Source of the DNA: G963675935 sp963675935
GTDB taxonomy: Bacteria > Planctomycetota > Planctomycetia > Pirellulales > Thermoguttaceae
NCBI GenBank assembly: GCA_963675935.2
Contig: CAXXPV010000003.1
Span: forward strand, 434,001-498,000
Reading direction: 5' to 3'
Length of the DNA: 64,000 nucleotides
The first letter of the stretch is position 1. Every line of letters starts with the position of its first letter. Of the stretch, positions 51,756-58,501 are shown piece by piece. The position numbers and the translations under genes are program-made. Under the pieces are notes generated by a model, which did no database searches, was not told where the DNA came from, and saw only the letters and a list, made by a program, of their open reading frames with translations.

Positions 51756-52169
51756 ATGAGCGAACCGTGGTATCGTTTGGGATTGAAATTCGGCTGCACC
51801 GGCTGCGGCGACTGCTGCACGGGGGCGCCAGGCTACGTGTGGGTCACGAAGGCCGAAATCGAGACGCTGGCCGCGGGGCTTGGCGTCGATGTTGAAGAGT
51901 TCGAGCGCCGTTATGTCCGCACGGTGGGAATCCGCAAGAGCCTCGTCGAATTGGCGGGCGGCGATTGCGTGTTTTTCGACCCGAAAAGCCGCAAGTGCGG
52001 GGTCTACGAGTCGCGGCCACGGCAATGTCGCACATGGCCCTTCTGGCCGTCGAATCTCGCCTCTCCGGCGTCATGGGAAGCCACCGCCGAGCGTTGTCCC
52101 GGCTGCAATCGCGGCCGGCGAGCGCCGTTGGGAAAGATCCAGGCTCAGGCGGGCGTAGTCAGGGTCTAA
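51756..52169 (+). CDS. YkgJ-family cysteine cluster protein
   Basis: 137-residue small protein with the CxxCx2-5CC metal-binding pattern FGCTGCGDCCTGAPGYVWVT, followed by DCVFFDPKSRKCGVYESRPR, QCRTWPFWP and a last CPGC. The eight cysteines probably coordinate zinc or an Fe-S cluster. Family members are cytoplasmic and of uncertain role. ATG 51756 follows the repeat; a TTG a few codons earlier is inside it. It follows the Fe-S oxidase on the same strand. Confidence 0.88.
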   Translation: MSEPWYRLGLKFGCTGCGDCCTGAPGYVWVTKAEIETLAAGLGVDVEEFERRYVRTVGIRKSLVELAGGDCVFFDPKSRKCGVYESRPRQCRTWPFWPSNLASPASWEATAERCPGCNRGRRAPLGKIQAQAGVVRV

Positions 52170-52617
52170 TACCAATCGCAACTCGAATTAGCGAGTTAGC
52201 CCCCCGTGAAAAACGCGCTATTTCAAGCTGGAAACCGTATAATCTGCACTTCTCACCACCGTTTAGCCTTCTGCTGGGGTGGCAGTTAAACTGCCACCCC
52301 ACCGCTTCTAGTCGTGCTGTTTTTGTGGATTTTGCCGTTTAGTTGGATTTTTCCGTCCAGGAGGTCGATAAAGGGTGGCAGCCCTACGGAAGTCGCGGTG
52401 CCACTGCGCCGCGACCACCCCTGGGGGAAGCCTCCCGGGGAAACCGGCTGCGTATTTCGCAAGGTCTTTTCACAAAAGGACTTGCGACGTGCGGAATGGA
52501 ATCCGCGGCAGGCAAAACGATATAAGCTCTTTGACAATAAGCACTTACCACATTTAGCACCGCGAAGCCTAAAGGCTCCGCCAGGTGTGCGACAGCCCTG
52601 GGTTAGGTGGTTTGCAC
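52170..52617. other. Gene-free region upstream of the HU gene
   Basis: No supported gene. It holds the perfect palindrome GGGGTGGCAGTTAACTGCC-type hairpin at 52277-52300 (loop TTAA), and an imperfect CGCAAGGTCTTTTCACAAAAGGACTTGCG-like stem near 52462-52492. A frame open from 52314 lacks coding character and overlaps the HU gene, so I do not call it. Confidence 0.5.
52277..52300. repeat. Perfect 24-bp palindrome GGGGTGGCAG-TTAA-CTGCCACCCC
   Basis: Ten-base arms around TTAA; related to the hairpin at 17447-17469. It could terminate transcription from the cysteine-cluster gene but lacks a following T run. Confidence 0.8.
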
Positions 52618-52646
52618 TTGACACTAGTCGTTACACCACCTACACT
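52618..52646 (+). promoter_or_regulatory. Sigma-70-like promoter of the HU gene
   Basis: Perfect -35 TTGACA at 52618-52623, exactly 17 bp spacer, then -10 TACACT at 52641-52646 (four of six consensus). The start of transcription would fall near 52653, leaving a leader of about 70 nt before the GTG start at 52726. This is the clearest promoter I see in the window. Confidence 0.6.
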
Positions 52647-52725
52647 TGGGACAAGGAAGGACACGCGAAATCGAGCGTATCTCCACGCCACCTGCGACGC
52701 CCGACCTCCCAGGGAGAACCGAGTC

Positions 52726-53106
52726 GTGACCAAGAAAGAAATTGTTCGGACAATCTCCGAAGAGATCGGACTGACGCAGTTGCAGACGAAGGAAATCGTG
52801 CAAAAGACCTTCGACGCGATTGTCGAGGCCCTGGTCGTGGAGCGACGGATTGAACTCCGCAATTTCGGCGTGTTTGAAGTGAAGCGGCGGGCCCCCCGCA
52901 AGGCCCGAAATCCTCGCACCGGCGATAAAGTGTTCGTGCCCGAAAAGTTCGTCGTCACGTTCAAGCCGGGCAAGGAGATGGAGGAGCGAGTCAAGGAGTT
53001 GGAACGAAAAGCTGCGGCTGCGGCCCGGGTTGCCAAGGCCAAGGCCACCGACAAGGAAGAGTCGCCCGGTTCCACTGCGGAACAACTTGACGCCACAATG
53101 ACTTAA
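52726..53106 (+). CDS. HU/IHF-family DNA-binding protein with alanine/lysine tail
   Basis: 126 residues. The HU fold occupies the first 95: VTKKEIVRTISEEIGLTQLQ, FDAIVEALVVERRIELRNFG and the DNA-binding arm VKRRAPRKARNPRTGDKVFV. A helical, Ala/Lys/Glu-rich C-terminal tail (ELERKAAAAARVAKAKATDK) extends beyond the usual 90-residue length. GTG 52726 is preceded by AGGGAGA. It is a nucleoid architectural protein by family. Confidence 0.95.
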   Translation: MTKKEIVRTISEEIGLTQLQTKEIVQKTFDAIVEALVVERRIELRNFGVFEVKRRAPRKARNPRTGDKVFVPEKFVVTFKPGKEMEERVKELERKAAAAARVAKAKATDKEESPGSTAEQLDATMT

Positions 53107-53351
53107 GGCAACGGGACTTAGGGCAACGGGACTTCCCAAACATTAGCGATCCGCCCCACATAAGTTTCCCGTCTTATCAAAACACTCATCGTTTCCGTTT
53201 TCTCTCGTTTTCACGCGGAGCGTGGGAACAAGCAGATTTGCTGTTTCTAATTGCGATGCGGCTGTGGCAAGTGACTTTGCGTTTCATGAGGGCCTCAGAA
53301 CCCCTTGCAACAGAAATCACGGAAGAAAGTCGTTTCACGGAGGATTGTCCG

Positions 53352-53570
53352 ATGCGTAACTTGTTTTTGGCGTTGGCGTGTGGCCTGCTGGTCAGCACGA
53401 CGGCTGGATGCCTTCTTCCGGCTTATTCGGCCGATCCAGGCCGCCGCACCCAAGAGTTGATCTTCACGTCTGAAGGCTTGCGCATGTTCCTGGACGAGTG
53501 GGAGCGGGTCTGGTTCTTGGATCAGCCCGACCATACTTCGCCCTATCGTACGCACGGCGGCATCATTTAA
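53352..53570 (+). CDS. Small hypothetical lipoprotein
   Basis: 72 residues with lipobox (MRNLFLALACGLLVSTTAGC, Cys20) and a short mature part rich in aromatic residues (SEGLRMFLDEWERVWFLDQP, ending YRTHGGII). GGAGG 8 bp upstream supports the ATG. The mature motif LDEWERVWFLDQPDH looks conserved, but the family is unknown to me. It stands alone between the HU gene and pyrD. Confidence 0.75.
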   Translation: MRNLFLALACGLLVSTTAGCLLPAYSADPGRRTQELIFTSEGLRMFLDEWERVWFLDQPDHTSPYRTHGGII

Positions 53571-53587
53571 CGGGTGATCGCCCGGCA

Positions 53588-53763
53588 GTGTGCGGCCATT
53601 TTTTCTGGCAAGATCGGTCATTCTGAGCGCAGCGAAGAATCTCGCCCGCATTGGTCATTCTGAGCGTAGCGAAGAATCTCGCCCGCGCCGCGAGGAAAAC
53701 GAGATTCTTCGCTGCGCTCAGAATGACGGAGTTGCCTATCTGCCAGAAAATATGGCCGCACAC
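53588..53763. repeat. Family A element with GTGTGCGGCC ends, copy 4
   Basis: Terminal arms GTGTGCGGCCATTTTTTCTG and CAGAAAATATGGCCGCACAC enclose a family A core whose left part is duplicated (GGTCATTCTGAGCG at 53616 and 53653). Apart from that duplication the whole sequence is nearly the same as the reverse complement of 58363-58501, so it behaves as one unit with defined ends. Confidence 0.9.
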
Positions 53764-53854
53764 GCCCAACAGGGGAAATTGACACCGACGGGGTCGAGCC
53801 GCTACACTGGCGATTCCGTCCTGTGCCGTTGTTTGTTTTTAGCCCCACGCTCGA

Positions 53855-54781
53855 ATGCCCGTGAATTCCGCCGACGTGCGCCTCGATGTGCAACTAGGCC
53901 GCTTGCGATTGGCGAACCCCATCGCGGTGGCCTCGGGCACGTTCGGCTATGGCCGGGAAATGGCCGGGCTAGTCGATGTCGCCCGGCTCGGCGCCATCCT
54001 GCCCAAAACCATCACCCAGCAGCCGCGGCCGGGCAATCCGCCGCCGCGGACGGTCGAAACCTCCGCCGGTCTGCTGAATTCCATCGGGCTGGATAACGAC
54101 GGCATCGAGGCGTTCATCGCCCGGCAACTGCCCTACCTGGCCTCGCTGGGCACGGCCGTCATCGTCAGCGTCGCCGGCAAAAGCCTCGACGAGTCGGTGC
54201 AAATGGCCGCTCGGCTCGACGGCGTCGCGGGCATCGCCGCCTTGGAACTCAATATGTCGTGCCCGAACGTCAGCGGCGGGGTCGATTTCGCCACGAATCC
54301 TTCGATGTGCGAAAAGGTCGTCCACGGCGTTCGTCGGGCGTGCCGCTATCCAATCCTGGCCAAGCTGACGCCCAACGTGACCGATGTGACCGAGATTGCC
54401 CGGGCTGCCGAAGCCGGCGGGGCCGACGCCCTTTCGTTGATCAACACCTGCCTCGGCATGGCGGTCGATTGGCGGCGGCGGCGGCCGATCCTAGGCAACG
54501 TGCTGGGCGGTCTGAGCGGCCCGGCCATCAAGCCCATCGCGCTGAGGGTGATCTACCAGGTGTCGAAGGCCGTGAAGATTCCGCTGGTCGGCATCGGCGG
54601 CATTGCGACGATCGACGACGTGATGGAGTTTCTGGTCACGGGCGCGTCGGCCGTTCAGATCGGCACGGCGAATTTTTACAATCCCACGGTCGCTGTGCGA
54701 ATTCTCGACGCCTTGCCCGCCGCAATCGCCGAACTTGGCGCCGGCTCGGTCGGCGAGGTGGTGGGGACGATGGAGAAATGA
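53855..54781 (+). CDS. pyrD: Dihydroorotate dehydrogenase, class 1B catalytic subunit
   Basis: 308-residue FMN enzyme of pyrimidine synthesis (dihydroorotate to orotate). N-terminal LANPIAVASGTFGYG and ILPKTITQQPRPGNPPPRTV are diagnostic; the catalytic cysteine is in ELNMSCPNVSGG; FMN binding is shown by ILAKLTPNVTD, GALSLINT-like (ADALSLINT), GGLSGPAIKPIALR and VGIGGIATIDD. Class 1B enzymes normally pair with a PyrK Fe-S/FAD subunit, which is not in the window. Confidence 0.96.
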   Translation: MPVNSADVRLDVQLGRLRLANPIAVASGTFGYGREMAGLVDVARLGAILPKTITQQPRPGNPPPRTVETSAGLLNSIGLDNDGIEAFIARQLPYLASLGTAVIVSVAGKSLDESVQMAARLDGVAGIAALELNMSCPNVSGGVDFATNPSMCEKVVHGVRRACRYPILAKLTPNVTDVTEIARAAEAGGADALSLINTCLGMAVDWRRRRPILGNVLGGLSGPAIKPIALRVIYQVSKAVKIPLVGIGGIATIDDVMEFLVTGASAVQIGTANFYNPTVAVRILDALPAAIAELGAGSVGEVVGTMEK

Positions 54782-54810
54782 GAGAAATGAGTAAAAAGTG
54801 AAGCAATTGC

Positions 54811-54828
54811 GAAACCGCAAGCGGTTTT
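54811..54828. repeat. Short hairpin GAAACCGCAAGCGGTTTT
   Basis: Lies 30 bp after pyrD with a T run; possible weak terminator and member of the short AAACCGC family. Confidence 0.5.
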
Positions 54829-54830
54829 CC

Positions 54831-54880
54831 CAAGACCTAAGACCTAAGACCTAAGACCTAAGACCTAAGACCTAAGACCC
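54831..54880. repeat. Heptamer tandem repeat (GACCTAA)n abutting trpS
   Basis: Six exact GACCTAA units plus a partial one run from 54834 to the base before the trpS ATG at 54881. They occupy the place of the ribosome-binding site, and no GGAGG-like sequence is present. The unit is one arm of the family G repeats at 39518 and 42016. Confidence 0.9.
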
Positions 54881-55849
54881 ATGCGAGTTCTATCCGGCAT
54901 CCAACCTACCGGCCGTTTCCACTGGGGCAACTACTTCGGCGCGATCCGGCAATATATCGATCTGCAAGGAGAGCGCGAGAACGCCTTCTATTTCTTGGCC
55001 AATCTGCACGCGCTGACGACCGTGCGCGAGCGTGAGACCCTGGCCCAATACACGTTCGACGCCGCGCTCGATTTGTTGGCCCTCGGGCTGGACCCCGACC
55101 GCGCGACGCTGTTCGTGCAGTCCGACGTGCCGGAAGTTTCCGAACTGTGTTGGCTGCTGATGACCGGCACGCCGATGGGCCTGTTGGAACGCTGCCACGC
55201 CTATAAGGACAAGAAGGCGAAGGGACTTACGGCCGACGCCGGATTGTTCACCTATCCCGTGCTGATGGCGGCCGACATTTTGATGTACGATTCCGATCTC
55301 GTTCCGGTCGGCGAGGATCAGACGCAGCACGTCGAGGTGTGCCGCGACCTGGCCGCGAGTTTCAACCATTTGTTTGGCGAGACGTTCGTGATGCCGAAGG
55401 CCCAGGTGCTCGACACTTCGGCCCGCGTGCCGGGCGTGGACGGCGAGAAGATGTCGAAAAGTTACGGCAACACGCTCGACGTGTTCGAGGAGCCGAAGTC
55501 GCTGCGGAAACAGATCATGCGGATCGTGACCGACTCGCGTCCGATCGAGCAGCCGAAGGAGCCGGACAACGATCATCTGTTCCTGCTTTATTCGCTGTTC
55601 GCCAACCCCACGCAACGCAGCGCGATGGCCGATCTTTATCTTCGCGGCGGATTCGGCTACGGCGAGGTGAAGAAGGCGTTGGCCGATCTGGCGGTCGAGT
55701 ATTTCGCCGAGGCGCGGGATCGCCGGGTGGAGTTGGCGTCGAAGCCGGAGCGGGTGCGCGAGATATTGGGCGACGGCGCGGCGACGGCCCGTAAAAAAGC
55801 CGCCGAAGTGTTGCTGCGTGCTCAGAGGGCGTGCGGGGTGAAATTGTAA
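54881..55849 (+). CDS. trpS: Tryptophanyl-tRNA synthetase
   Basis: 322-residue class I synthetase charging tRNA-Trp. The HIGH-like motif is PTGRFHWGNYFGAIR (residues about 9-23), the KMSKS loop is GEKMSKSYGNTLDVF, and SDVPEVSELCWLLMTGTPMG, MAADILMYDSDLVPVGEDQ match the active site. ATG 54881 begins directly after a heptamer repeat, leaving no ordinary ribosome-binding site. It follows pyrD in the same direction with a 100-bp gap. Confidence 0.97.
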   Translation: MRVLSGIQPTGRFHWGNYFGAIRQYIDLQGERENAFYFLANLHALTTVRERETLAQYTFDAALDLLALGLDPDRATLFVQSDVPEVSELCWLLMTGTPMGLLERCHAYKDKKAKGLTADAGLFTYPVLMAADILMYDSDLVPVGEDQTQHVEVCRDLAASFNHLFGETFVMPKAQVLDTSARVPGVDGEKMSKSYGNTLDVFEEPKSLRKQIMRIVTDSRPIEQPKEPDNDHLFLLYSLFANPTQRSAMADLYLRGGFGYGEVKKALADLAVEYFAEARDRRVELASKPERVREILGDGAATARKKAAEVLLRAQRACGVKL

Positions 55850-56090
55850 AAGCCCAAAGGGCTTTCGTAGGTTAGCCCAGGGTTGCCGCTTCGAGCGGTT
55901 ACCCTGGGGCATAATCGCTGGGACACGAAAATCCCAACGGGGTTTCGTAAGGAGAGAACGCCGCTCTATACAACCCTTTCAGGGTTGAAAATGCCGGATG
56001 TTCACCTCATTCCCAGGGTAGCCGCTCGAAGCGGCAACCCTGGGCTATCCTATTGAAGCCCTTCGGGCTAGCGATCTCGCCAATTCAAAT
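55850..56090. repeat. Long palindrome of CCCAGGGTnGCCGCTTCGAGCGG type
   Basis: Left arm TAGCCCAGGGTTGCCGCTTC (55872) with GCCGCTTCGAGCGG hairpin; right arm GCCGCTCGAAGCGGCAACCC and TGGGCTA (56022-56048). The centre contains ACAACCCTTTCAGGGTTG and AACGGGGTTTCG hairpins, and flanking AAGCCCAAAGGGCTTTCG / GAAGCCCTTCGGGC pairs close it. No gene is seen. Confidence 0.82.
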
Positions 56091-56107
56091 GATTTTCGTG
56101 TGAGTGT

Positions 56108-56323
56108 CTATCGAAAATCGTCGAGGGGGGCCTCAAAATCTTCCGAAACCTCGATCATGCCCTTGGCGCTGCCGAACACGGGCGTGGGCGGCTCGCCGTG
56201 GACCGACACGAGTTCAGCGACGGGCACGTGGTTCTCCGTGATGAAAACGTGTTCTCCCCGCGCAACTTCGGCAATCAGGAATGGAAGGGTGTCTTTGGCT
56301 TGTTCGATTCCCACGGTCGTCAT
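56108..56323 (-). CDS. Phd/YefM-type antitoxin, apparently orphan
   Basis: 71 residues: MTTVGIEQAKDTLPFLIAEV followed by ARGEHVFITENHVPVAELVS has the typical Phd strand-helix layout, with an acidic C-terminal tail (EVSEDFEAPLDDFR) for toxin binding. No PIN or Doc toxin gene follows within the next 250 bp, where only the long palindrome lies, so the partner has been lost or is encoded elsewhere. Confidence 0.85.
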   Translation of the reverse strand: MTTVGIEQAKDTLPFLIAEVARGEHVFITENHVPVAELVSVHGEPPTPVFGSAKGMIEVSEDFEAPLDDFR

Positions 56324-56499
56324 GGCTGCACCTCAAACTACAAAATCACACTCCCTGAACGAGAGGCCAATGCCGCCAGACGTTGCCCGTCGCCCTACCC
56401 GTGACAATAAACCGCCCAAACCAACAGTACAATCGTTCCACCACTTGCCAGCAAGGGGATCGCCGCATAGAAGGCGGTTCGGATCGTTCAATTTCTGGC

Positions 56500-58275
56500 T
56501 TACTCTTTAATCAAATCGCGCACCGTCATGCCCGCCGGAATCATCGGCAACACGTGCTCCTGATACGGCACCTGCACGTCGAGCAAAAACGGCTCGGGCG
56601 AGTCGATCATCTCCTGAATTGCCGCGGTCAACTCCGACTTGCGCGACACCTGCCTCGCGTTCCAGTGAAAACCCTTCGCGATGGCGACGAAATTCGGGTA
56701 GCGATGCTCCGGCGAGATGCCGTCGCCGTGGCCGAGCGCCTCGGGATCGTCGATCAGCCCGAGATACGTGTGGGCGCGATTCGCCGCATGGAAACGGTCT
56801 TCCCATTGCACGACCATGCCCAGGTGCATGTTGTTCAACAGCATCACCTTGACCGGCAGTTTTTCGCAGTAGCACGTGGCCATTTCCTGAATGTTCATTA
56901 ACAGGCTGCCGTCGCCGTCGATATCGACCACGAGCCAATCGGGATGGGCGGCCTTCGCGCCGACGGCCGCGGGCAGCCCGAAGCCCATCGTCCCCAATCC
57001 GCCGCTCGAAATCCACCGACGCGGCTTCGAAAACTTGTAGTATTGGGCCGACCACATCTGATGCTGGCCCACGCCCGTCGCGATGATCGTCTCGCGATCC
57101 TTCGTCAACCGGCACAACTCGCGAATGGCGTGCTGGGCCAAAATGCCGTCGAAATCCGGGTCGTAATGAAACGGCTCGTCTCGCTTCCACACGGCCACCT
57201 TGCGCCGCCACTCGGCCGTGTCGGGCGGAGTGATCTCGGCCGCCGCCAGTTCGCCGAGAAAATACTTCACGTCGCTGGTGATCGGCAGATCGGCTCGCTT
57301 GATCTTGTTGATTTCCGACGGGTCGATGTCGACGTGGATGATCTTCGCGCGGCCGGCAAACTCCGACACCTTGCCGGTCACGCGGTCGTCGAACCGTACG
57401 CCCAGGGCCACCAACAGGTCGGCGTTATCGACCGCGTAGTTGGCGTAGACGCTGCCGTGCATGCCGAGCATGTCGAGCGAAAGGGGATCGTCGCCGGGGA
57501 AGCACCCCAGGCCGGTCAGTGTGGTGGTGACGGGAATTTGCAGTCGCCGGGCCAGCGCGGTCAGTTCCTCGGCGGCATCGGCCATGACCACGCCGCCGCC
57601 GGCGTAAATGACGGGCCGCTTGGCCACGCGCAGCATCGCGGCCACGGCGGCCACCTGCTCGGCCGTCGCCCGCGACTCGGTCAGATGATAGCCCGGCAGT
57701 TGCATGGCGGCGTCGTAGTTCGGCACGGCCTGCATGTTCTGCACGTTTTTCGGAATATCGACCAGCACTGGGCCCGGCCGCCCCGTCGTGGCCACGTGAA
57801 ACGCCTCGCGCATAATCCGCGCGATGTCGTTTACGTCGGTCACCAGATAATGATGCTTGGTCACGCTGCGGCACACTTCGACGATCGGCGTCTCTTGGAA
57901 AGCGTCGGTGCCGATCACCGGTGTGCCGACCTGTCCGGTAATGGCCAAGATTGGCACGCTGTCGAGTTTGGCGTCTGCGATGGCGGTGACCAGATTCGTG
58001 GCGCCCGGTCCGCTCGTGGCCATGCAGACGCCGACTTTGCCGGTCGATCGGGCGTAGCCTTGGGCGGCGAACCCTCCCCCCTGTTCGTGGCGAGGCAGGA
58101 TGACGCGGATTTGGTCGCGGAAGCGGGTCAGGGCCTGATGCAGAGGAATGACCGACCCGCCTGGATAGGCGAAAATCGTGTCCACGCCTTGGTTGATGAG
58201 GCATTGGACGACGATGTCGGCTCCGGTGGAAAGCTGGGATTCGGCCGGTTTGTTCACGGAATTCTGCTTGTTCAT
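56500..58275 (-). CDS. ilvB: Acetolactate synthase, large (catalytic) subunit
   Basis: 591-residue ThDP enzyme for branched-chain amino acid synthesis. The N-terminal domain has QGVDTIFAYPGGSVIPLHQA with the ThDP-activating Glu in LPRHEQGGGFAAQGYARSTG, then VCMATSGPGATNLVTAIADA, and the FAD-domain ARLGVRFDD-type motif (LLVALGVRFDDRVTG). The ThDP/Mg motif is VVDIDGDGSLLMNIQEM ... LLNNMHLGMV. The regulatory subunit IlvN is not adjacent: an antitoxin lies downstream. ATG 58275 was chosen; an ATG four codons earlier is also possible. Confidence 0.97.
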   Translation of the reverse strand: MNKQNSVNKPAESQLSTGADIVVQCLINQGVDTIFAYPGGSVIPLHQALTRFRDQIRVILPRHEQGGGFAAQGYARSTGKVGVCMATSGPGATNLVTAIADAKLDSVPILAITGQVGTPVIGTDAFQETPIVEVCRSVTKHHYLVTDVNDIARIMREAFHVATTGRPGPVLVDIPKNVQNMQAVPNYDAAMQLPGYHLTESRATAEQVAAVAAMLRVAKRPVIYAGGGVVMADAAEELTALARRLQIPVTTTLTGLGCFPGDDPLSLDMLGMHGSVYANYAVDNADLLVALGVRFDDRVTGKVSEFAGRAKIIHVDIDPSEINKIKRADLPITSDVKYFLGELAAAEITPPDTAEWRRKVAVWKRDEPFHYDPDFDGILAQHAIRELCRLTKDRETIIATGVGQHQMWSAQYYKFSKPRRWISSGGLGTMGFGLPAAVGAKAAHPDWLVVDIDGDGSLLMNIQEMATCYCEKLPVKVMLLNNMHLGMVVQWEDRFHAANRAHTYLGLIDDPEALGHGDGISPEHRYPNFVAIAKGFHWNARQVSRKSELTAAIQEMIDSPEPFLLDVQVPYQEHVLPMIPAGMTVRDLIKE

Positions 58276-58362
58276 CGCATTAACCAAGACTTGACCACAC
58301 TTTTAGGGAAACCTTTTAGTGTACGGCCATAGGGCGGCCAATTCAAGCCGTGGCAAGCCAAT

Positions 58363-58501
58363 GTGTGCGGCCATATTTTCTGGCAGATAGGCAATTCCGT
58401 CATTCTGAGCGCAGCGCAGAATCTCGTTTTCCTCGCGGCGTGGGCGAGATTCTTCGCTGCGCTCAAAATGACCGATCTTGCCAGAAATAATGGCCGCACA
58501 C
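58363..58501. repeat. Family A element with GTGTGCGGCC ends, copy 5
   Basis: GTGTGCGGCCATATTTTCTG and CAGAAATAATGGCCGCACAC ends enclose GTCATTCTGAGCGCAGCG / CGCTGCGCTCAAAATGAC arms. It is the inverted copy of 53588-53763. The SBBP protein stop codon at 58463-58465 and its last dozen codons lie inside it. Confidence 0.92.

Noticed and set aside
52314..52853. Protein-coding frame overlapping the HU start
   Set aside because: It contains the HU promoter and ribosome-binding site, overlaps the HU gene in another frame and shows no domain.
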